DNA of 64,000 nucleotides from Calidithermus roseus (lineage in GTDB: Bacteria > Deinococcota > Deinococci > Deinococcales > Thermaceae), in NCBI RefSeq assembly GCF_003574095.1, contig NZ_QWLA01000008.1:1-64000 (forward strand). Direction: 5' to 3'. The notes beneath the pieces were generated by a model. It did not search any database and had not been told where the DNA came from. It was given only the letters and a program-made list of their open reading frames with translations. A program made the translations under genes and the position numbers. Shown piece after piece: positions 60,044 to 64,000 of this stretch (within the stretch, counting starts at the first letter, position 1; each line of letters opens with the position of its first letter).

Positions 60044-60210
60044 TCCTCCCAGCACGTTGGTAAGTCCTCACCTCTCGAGTTAGTCTCCGCGAGGGGCTGC
60101 ATCAGACCCCGGGTGGCCGACATCGGCAACGACATGGAAAACCAGGCCGCTGGCAGTGGTTCCTACAAACTGCCGTCAGTGGGCATAGGAAAAGTGGCTT
60201 CCCCACGCTT

Positions 60211-60393
60211 CTAGGGTTTTCCCCTCCTAAACGTGCCGGGGGTTCGGAGTCTCGTCCGCCATCCAGCGAACCACTCGCTCGAGCCCGGAAAAGGTTCGTC
60301 CAGCTCAGGCGGCAGACGCTTGGGCCTGGCAGCCCGACGTTCAGCTTTAGCTGGCTTGCCCTGTTCGTGAGAGGAGTCAATTTGCTGCCGCAT
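60211..60393 (-). CDS. Small basic protein of unknown function (60 aa)
   Basis: MRQQIDSSHEQGKPAKAERR begins a basic, Arg/Pro-rich chain. A strong AGGAGG lies 6 nt before the ATG, the main support for a real gene. No homology is recognised. The remaining sequence from 60,044 to 60,210 has no gene that I can see. Confidence 0.45.
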   Translation of the reverse strand: MRQQIDSSHEQGKPAKAERRAARPKRLPPELDEPFPGSSEWFAGWRTRLRTPGTFRRGKP

Positions 60394-60511
60394 AGCAGCC
60401 TCCTGTTGGCCAGGTAAGCCGGAAATAATCGGCCATCCTCGGTCTAATACATATTTATTGCTTACTATTAGGATTATAACATAATCAACTCCTAAATTCC
60501 AAGCCAGGATT

Positions 60512-60595
60512 ATGAAAAATGTAGCGAAAACCCCTGTCTGGCGATTAATCGATGAGGCTGCTGAGGTCAGGGTTTCTGCCCGCGCACGGCGGTGA
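60512..60595 (+). pseudogene. 5' remnant of a BRO-N-like gene
   Basis: ATG 60512 opens MKNVAKTPVWRLIDEAAEVR, then runs to a stop at 60595 inside queF. The N-terminus matches the start of the intact gene at 52555 (MNNVMARTPQSVRLGKVQVR). The upstream TTATAACATAATCA (60474-60487) is identical to 52524-52537. Only the control region and about 25 codons survive. Confidence 0.5.
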
Positions 60596-60971
60596 CCACG
60601 ATCCCGATGGCTCCTCGAGGGTTCTGCTCCAGGGTCACCTCGAGCCAGGCCGGGTCGATGGCAGCCACGATGTCATCGGCGATGCGGGCGGTGAGTTCCT
60701 CGCAGAAGGCGGGCTCATCGCGGTAGGCCCACAGGTAGAACTTCAGCGACTTGCTCTCGATGCATTTTTCCCGGGGAACATAGGAAATGCGAACCCGGCC
60801 GAAGTCGGGCTGGCCAGAGCGGGGGCATATGGAGGTGAACTCGGTGGCCTCGAGGGTCACCTGGGTGATGTTGGGTGCCCTGAAAGCCTCGTGCGCCAGC
60901 ACCCGGCGGGCTTCTTCCAGGGATTTGGGCCTGGGCATGGGCCCACTGCGAGGAAGCCAGAACTCGTCCAT
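60567..60971 (-). CDS. queF: NADPH-dependent 7-cyano-7-deazaguanine reductase
   Basis: A 134-residue tunnel-fold enzyme that reduces preQ0 to preQ1 for queuosine. SICPRSGQPDFGRVRISYVP contains the nucleophilic Cys and Asp, and ECIESKSLKFYL-type CIESKSLKFYLWAYRDEPAF is the QueF signature. Length is that of the unimodular type. It is downstream of the precursor transporter on the same strand, 6 nt apart. Confidence 0.95.
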   Translation of the reverse strand: MDEFWLPRSGPMPRPKSLEEARRVLAHEAFRAPNITQVTLEATEFTSICPRSGQPDFGRVRISYVPREKCIESKSLKFYLWAYRDEPAFCEELTARIADDIVAAIDPAWLEVTLEQNPRGAIGIVVTAVRGQKP

Positions 60972-60977
60972 AAGGCT

Positions 60978-61589
60978 TTAGTACCCCTCCAGCGCCAGCC
61001 CCTGCGCGCGTAGGGTATTGCGCACCCAGTAGACCAGGGGGATCAGCACCGTGCTCACCAGCATTTTGATGACAAGCTGCCCCAGCATCAGGTTCAGCAG
61101 CGGAGCCCCCGTGCCGGCGAAAGCCAGCGTGATGAAGATCACCGTGTCCAGCGTGGTGGAAACCAGGTTGGACGTCAGGACCCGGCCCGCGATGGATCGC
61201 TTCAGGCGCTCGAAGATCAGGGCATCCAGCCAGGTGGAGATACCATAGGCCGTCAGGGAGGCGATCACGACGCGGAAGGTGGTGCCGAAGACCTGGGCAT
61301 AGGCGCTGTCGTTGAACCAGACGGGCCTGGGCAGCACGGTTACCAGCAGGCCGTACAGGGCCAGCAGGGCGTTGGCCGCCAGGCCAGCCCACACCAGGGC
61401 CTTAGCGACCCGCCACCCCCCCACCGTGTGCACCGCATCGCGCAGGGTGAAGGTGAGAGAGTAGAGGAAAATTGCGCCAGGAACGACCCACGTGCCCATC
61501 TGTACCAGCCGGCCCGCCGTAGCATTGGATACGAGCTCAGCTGCGATATAGAGGGCAACCAGGCTTACCAGAAGGTTTTCTTTACGCAT
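60978..61589 (-). CDS. Queuosine precursor transporter (VUT/YhhQ family)
   Basis: A 203-residue membrane protein with about six helices. Family parts are SLVALYIAAELVSNATAGRL, SLTFTLRDAVHTVGG, FRVVIASLTAYGISTWLDAL and SNLVSTTLDTVIFITLAF. YhhQ-type proteins import preQ0/preQ1. ATG 61589 has GGGAG 6 nt upstream; a longer in-frame start is not supported. No preQ1 riboswitch was recognised upstream. Confidence 0.88.
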   Translation of the reverse strand: MRKENLLVSLVALYIAAELVSNATAGRLVQMGTWVVPGAIFLYSLTFTLRDAVHTVGGWRVAKALVWAGLAANALLALYGLLVTVLPRPVWFNDSAYAQVFGTTFRVVIASLTAYGISTWLDALIFERLKRSIAGRVLTSNLVSTTLDTVIFITLAFAGTGAPLLNLMLGQLVIKMLVSTVLIPLVYWVRNTLRAQGLALEGY

Positions 61590-61711
61590 GAACTTCTCCC
61601 AGGGGATTGTTCCACTTTTTTCGCCGCCTGCCAATAGTGCTCGAGAAAGGCCGGGCGCGTTTAGCTTTCGTTTACCTTTGCTGCTTTCGGGCCCGACCCA
61701 GATGAAATCGC

Positions 61712-61741
61712 TTGACACCCTCCTGGGGTCTGGCCTACCCT
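61712..61741 (+). promoter_or_regulatory. Candidate promoter TTGACA-N18-TACCCT
   Basis: Consensus -35 (61712-61717) and TACCCT (61736-61741) on the plus strand, 330 bp before the sheath gene. No convincing ORF directly follows, so it may make a long leader RNA or be unused. Confidence 0.4.
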
Positions 61742-61990
61742 GAAACAGAACCAACTCATCGCAACCGACCGCATCGCGCACTTGCCCGCCTGCTCCAGGC
61801 CACCCTGACGCTGCGTTTTCCGGTCCGGTCAGCGACGGTTTACGGGAGCTTTGGCCAGCGGTTCAGGGAGGTCCATATGGCCCACAGGCTTCAGGAGGGT
61901 TCGCGGCATTCCAGGCGCGGTGCGGGTGAGTTCGCTCGAGCGGGCCCGTAGCGCTGCGCGAGCGTGTGGCTCGCTTTTGGGAAAAAGCTG

Positions 61991-62022
61991 TAACGCCGGT
62001 GTAACCTTGGATCAATCACAAT
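61991..62022 (+). promoter_or_regulatory. SARP-type direct repeats and -10 box before the sheath gene
   Basis: TAACGCC (61991-61997) and TAACCTT (62002-62008) are 11 bp apart. The second ends 8 bp before CACAAT (62017-62022), a weak -10. This copies the geometry and core sequence (TGTAACGnCGnnGTAAC) of the site at 46130-46161 in front of the STAND/SARP regulator. Confidence 0.6.
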
Positions 62023-62071
62023 CAGGCCCATATTCCTTTCGTCTTCCCCTAAAACTCAGAAGGAGGCGTCA

Positions 62072-63583
62072 ATGCCAGTCACACCGAGTTATCCAGGGGT
62101 GTATATCGAGGAATTGCCCAGCGGCGTGCGCACCATTACCGGGGTAGCCACCTCCATCACCGCCTTCATCGGGCGGGCACGGCAGGGGCCGGTCAACGAT
62201 CCACTGATGGTGCGCAGCTTCGGCGAGTTCGAGCGGGTCTTCGGCGGGCTGTGGCTCGAGAGCACCCTGAGTTACGCGGTGCGCCACTACTTCGCCAACG
62301 GCGGCAGCGACGCGCTGATCGTGCGCATCCACAACGGGGCCACCAAGGCCTCGCTGGCGATCTCGGGGGCGCTGACGCTGGAGGCCAAGAACGAGGGGGC
62401 CTGGGCCAACACCCTCAAGCTGGTGGTGGACCACAACACCAAAGACCCCGCCGACACCAGCCTGTTCAACCTCAAAGTGCAGAATGCCGCCGGGGAGACC
62501 TTAGAGAACTTTCCCAACGCCTCGAGCAACCCCGCCAACCCGCGCTACATAGGGGGCCTGCTCGAGCGCGAGTCGCGGCTGTGGCGGGTGAGCGGCAGCG
62601 TCAGCGCCCGGCCCGCCGCCGACACCTACGACCTGGCCGACCCCACACCCCCGGCCGGGGTCACCGTCACCGCCGGGAGCGACGGCAACGCCCTGACCCT
62701 CAACCAGTACACCGGCTCACAGGCCAATAAGACCGGTGTCTACGCGCTGCTCAAGGCCGACCTCTTCAACCTATTGTGCGTGCCTCCGCCCAGCTTCACC
62801 ACCGACTTCGCCGATGGCGACTGGGACAACTTCCACCAGTTCTGCCAAGACCGCCGGGCCCTCTTGATCGTGGACGCGCCCCGGTGGGCCGACAGCGCGG
62901 CGGCGGTGTCGGGCATCGCGGGCTTTACCCGGCACAAGAACGCGGCCATCTTCTTCCCCCGTCTCAGGGCTCCCGACCCCTTGAGGGAGAACCGCCTCGA
63001 GGAGTTCGTTCCCTGCGGCGCGGTGGCCGGGGTGATGGCCCGCACCGACGCCTCGAGGGGCATCTGGAAGGCCCCGGCGGGCCTCGAGGCCACCCTGAGC
63101 GGGGTCGCGGAGCTGAGTGTATCGCTCACCGACAAAGAGAACGGCGACCTCAACGTGCTGGGGGTCAACTGCCTGCGGGCTTTGCCCAACGTGGGGCGGG
63201 TGGTGTGGGGCGCGCGCACGCTGGAGGGGGCCGACCGGCTGGCCTCGGAGTGGAAGTACATCCCCGTGCGGCGCATGGCGCTGTACCTGGAGGAAAGCCT
63301 CTACCGCGGCTTGCAGTGGGTGGTCTTCGAGCCCAACGACGAGCCCCTGTGGGCGCAGATCCGGCTCAACGTGGGATCCTTCCTGCACAACCTCTTCCGC
63401 CAGGGGGCTTTCGCCGGCACCACCCCGCGCGAGGCCTACTTCGTCAAGTGCGACAAGGAGACCACCACCCAAGACGACATCAACCGCGGCATCGTCAACA
63501 TCCTGGTGGGCTTCGCCCCCCTCAAGCCCGCCGAGTTCGTCATCGTCAAGCTGCAACAGATGGCGGGGCAGGTGCAGGCGTGA
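62072..63583 (+). CDS. Contractile tail sheath protein
   Basis: A 503-residue sheath subunit of a phage-tail-like contractile injection system. It starts MPVTPSYPGVYIEELPSGVR (the SPGVYxEE motif), then ITGVATSITAFIGRARQGPV and YFANGGSDALIVRI. The C-terminal sheath core reads YIPVRRMALYLEESLYRGLQ, WVVFEPNDEPLWAQIRLNVG and GAFAGTTPREAYFVKCDKET. In operation, sheath contraction drives the inner tube into a target. AAGGAGG lies upstream of the ATG. Together with the tube gene behind it this fits an extracellular (Afp/PVC/MAC-like) system or a prophage tail. Confidence 0.93.
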   Translation: MPVTPSYPGVYIEELPSGVRTITGVATSITAFIGRARQGPVNDPLMVRSFGEFERVFGGLWLESTLSYAVRHYFANGGSDALIVRIHNGATKASLAISGALTLEAKNEGAWANTLKLVVDHNTKDPADTSLFNLKVQNAAGETLENFPNASSNPANPRYIGGLLERESRLWRVSGSVSARPAADTYDLADPTPPAGVTVTAGSDGNALTLNQYTGSQANKTGVYALLKADLFNLLCVPPPSFTTDFADGDWDNFHQFCQDRRALLIVDAPRWADSAAAVSGIAGFTRHKNAAIFFPRLRAPDPLRENRLEEFVPCGAVAGVMARTDASRGIWKAPAGLEATLSGVAELSVSLTDKENGDLNVLGVNCLRALPNVGRVVWGARTLEGADRLASEWKYIPVRRMALYLEESLYRGLQWVVFEPNDEPLWAQIRLNVGSFLHNLFRQGAFAGTTPREAYFVKCDKETTTQDDINRGIVNILVGFAPLKPAEFVIVKLQQMAGQVQA

Positions 63584-63675
63584 CGTAAGAGTCTTGCGTC
63601 ATACGTCCTATGCCAGCCGCCGGAAAGAAACGTATCGCGTAAGACGTATGACGTACAACCTCAGGGAGGTATTCA
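63584..63675. repeat. Intergenic word repeats between sheath and tube
   Basis: Contains GCGTCATACGTCCTATGCC and, inverted, GTAAGACGTATGACGTAC, the same kind of CGTACGTCCTA words found at 19,405, 34,650 and 39,568. A GGGAGG ribosome site for the tube gene ends the stretch. Confidence 0.5.
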
Positions 63676-64000
63676 ATGGCCCAATTCAGCGTGAACGCGA
63701 CCCGCTTCGACCCTTACAAGAACTTCAAGTTCCGCCTCAAGTGGGATGGCCGCTACGTGGCGGGGGTGAGCAAGGTCAGCGCGCTCAAGCGCTCGACGGA
63801 GGTCGTCGAGCACCGCGAGGGGGGCGACCCCTCGACGAGCCGCAAGTCGCCGGGGCGCACCAAGTACGAGGCCATCACCCTCGAGCGCGGCGTGACCCAC
63901 GACGAAGAGTTCGAGAAGTGGGCCAACAAGGTCTGGAACTTCGGCTCCGGGCTGGGGGCCGAGGTCTCGCTCAAGGACTTCCGCAAGGACATCATCCTCG
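63676..64000 (+). CDS. Contractile injection system tube protein (gp19 family), partial
   Basis: 108 codons are visible to the window edge. MAQFSVNATRFDPYKNFKFR followed by LKWDGRYVAGVSKVSALKRS, EHREGGDPSTSRKSPGRTKY and TLERGVTHDEEFEKWANKVW is typical of T4 gp19-like/Afp1-type tube subunits, which stack as hexamers inside the sheath. GGGAGG lies 8 nt before the ATG. The gene continues beyond 64,000. Confidence 0.92.
   Translation, partial: MAQFSVNATRFDPYKNFKFRLKWDGRYVAGVSKVSALKRSTEVVEHREGGDPSTSRKSPGRTKYEAITLERGVTHDEEFEKWANKVWNFGSGLGAEVSLKDFRKDIIL

Noticed and set aside
61590-61711. Possible preQ1 riboswitch before the queuosine transporter and queF
   Set aside because: I looked for the short preQ1 aptamer pattern in the leader and did not find its conserved loop and A-rich tail.
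61712-61951. 79-codon frame behind the promoter at 61712
   Set aside because: No ribosome site at its start, arginine-rich composition and no homology; more likely leader DNA of the sheath operon.

Overview
The window reads as chromosomal DNA of a Meiothermus-like member of the Thermaceae (Deinococcota). Supporting signs are high GC with many CTCGAG words, lysine biosynthesis through the LysW carrier pathway with a Lys-codon leader peptide, many starts placed 5-8 nt behind a TANNNT box (leaderless-type promoters), and thermophile-style short operons. The species is an inference; no rRNA or other decisive marker is present.

Layout. 1-8.1 kb: the edge of an IS630-type transposase that has cut off the front of a fructosamine-kinase-like gene, a DUF4388 protein, a TPR protein, glgA, a gamma-glutamylcyclotransferase, glyA and a divergent folate cyclo-ligase homologue, and a FUN14 protein. 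8.2-11.5 kb: a very large GGDEF-STAND-TPR signalling protein. 11.5-18.5 kb: HD hydrolase, ispF, a TRIC channel homologue, TPR/membrane proteins, surE, a fatty-acid desaturase and a CHRD protein. 18.8-23.3 kb: the cell-shape cluster maf-mreC-mreD-mrdA-minC. 23.4-29.6 kb: a phospholipase D-like protein and then a four-gene, ATGA-coupled cassette: a DUF4157-lipase protein, a lipoprotein, a free copy of the first protein's C-terminal module, and a second lipoprotein. 29.8-34.6 kb: TPP riboswitch plus thiESGOCD. 34.7-38.4 kb: panB-panC-coaX-coaBC. 38.5-46.1 kb: the lysine (alpha-aminoadipate) cluster lysS-T-U-(zinc ribbon)-W-X-Y, headed by an attenuator, and interrupted by DUF99 and NYN genes and a HicA-like remnant. 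46.1-48.7 kb: a tiny membrane ORF and a STAND/SARP-type regulator. 48.7-56.4 kb: ilvE, a DciA-like gene, TauE, recF, a BRO-N-like protein, DUF402, an M20 peptidase, a response regulator, a beta-barrel-like protein and tRNA-Ile. 56.4-61.6 kb: a patchy region with a drug-efflux/flavin-oxidase pair, gene remnants, queF and a queuosine-precursor transporter. 62.1-64.0 kb: the left end of a contractile injection system (sheath, then tube), which runs off the window.

The most interesting content is the apparent link between three separate loci. (i) A contractile sheath/tube operon starts at 62,072. (ii) DUF4157, a domain associated with extracellular contractile injection system cargo, is fused to a lipase at 24,627 and followed by two lipoproteins and an orphan C-terminal module, an arrangement resembling an effector-immunity cassette. 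(iii) The SARP-type regulator at 46,280 has, upstream of its operon, two heptamers (TAACGTC, TAACGCT) spaced 11 bp apart with the second exactly 8 bp before a -10 box, the geometry described for SARP sites. The same geometry (TAACGCC, TAACCTT, then 8 bp, then CACAAT) lies in front of the sheath gene. I infer that the regulator controls the injection system and itself. This is a hypothesis from sequence alone.
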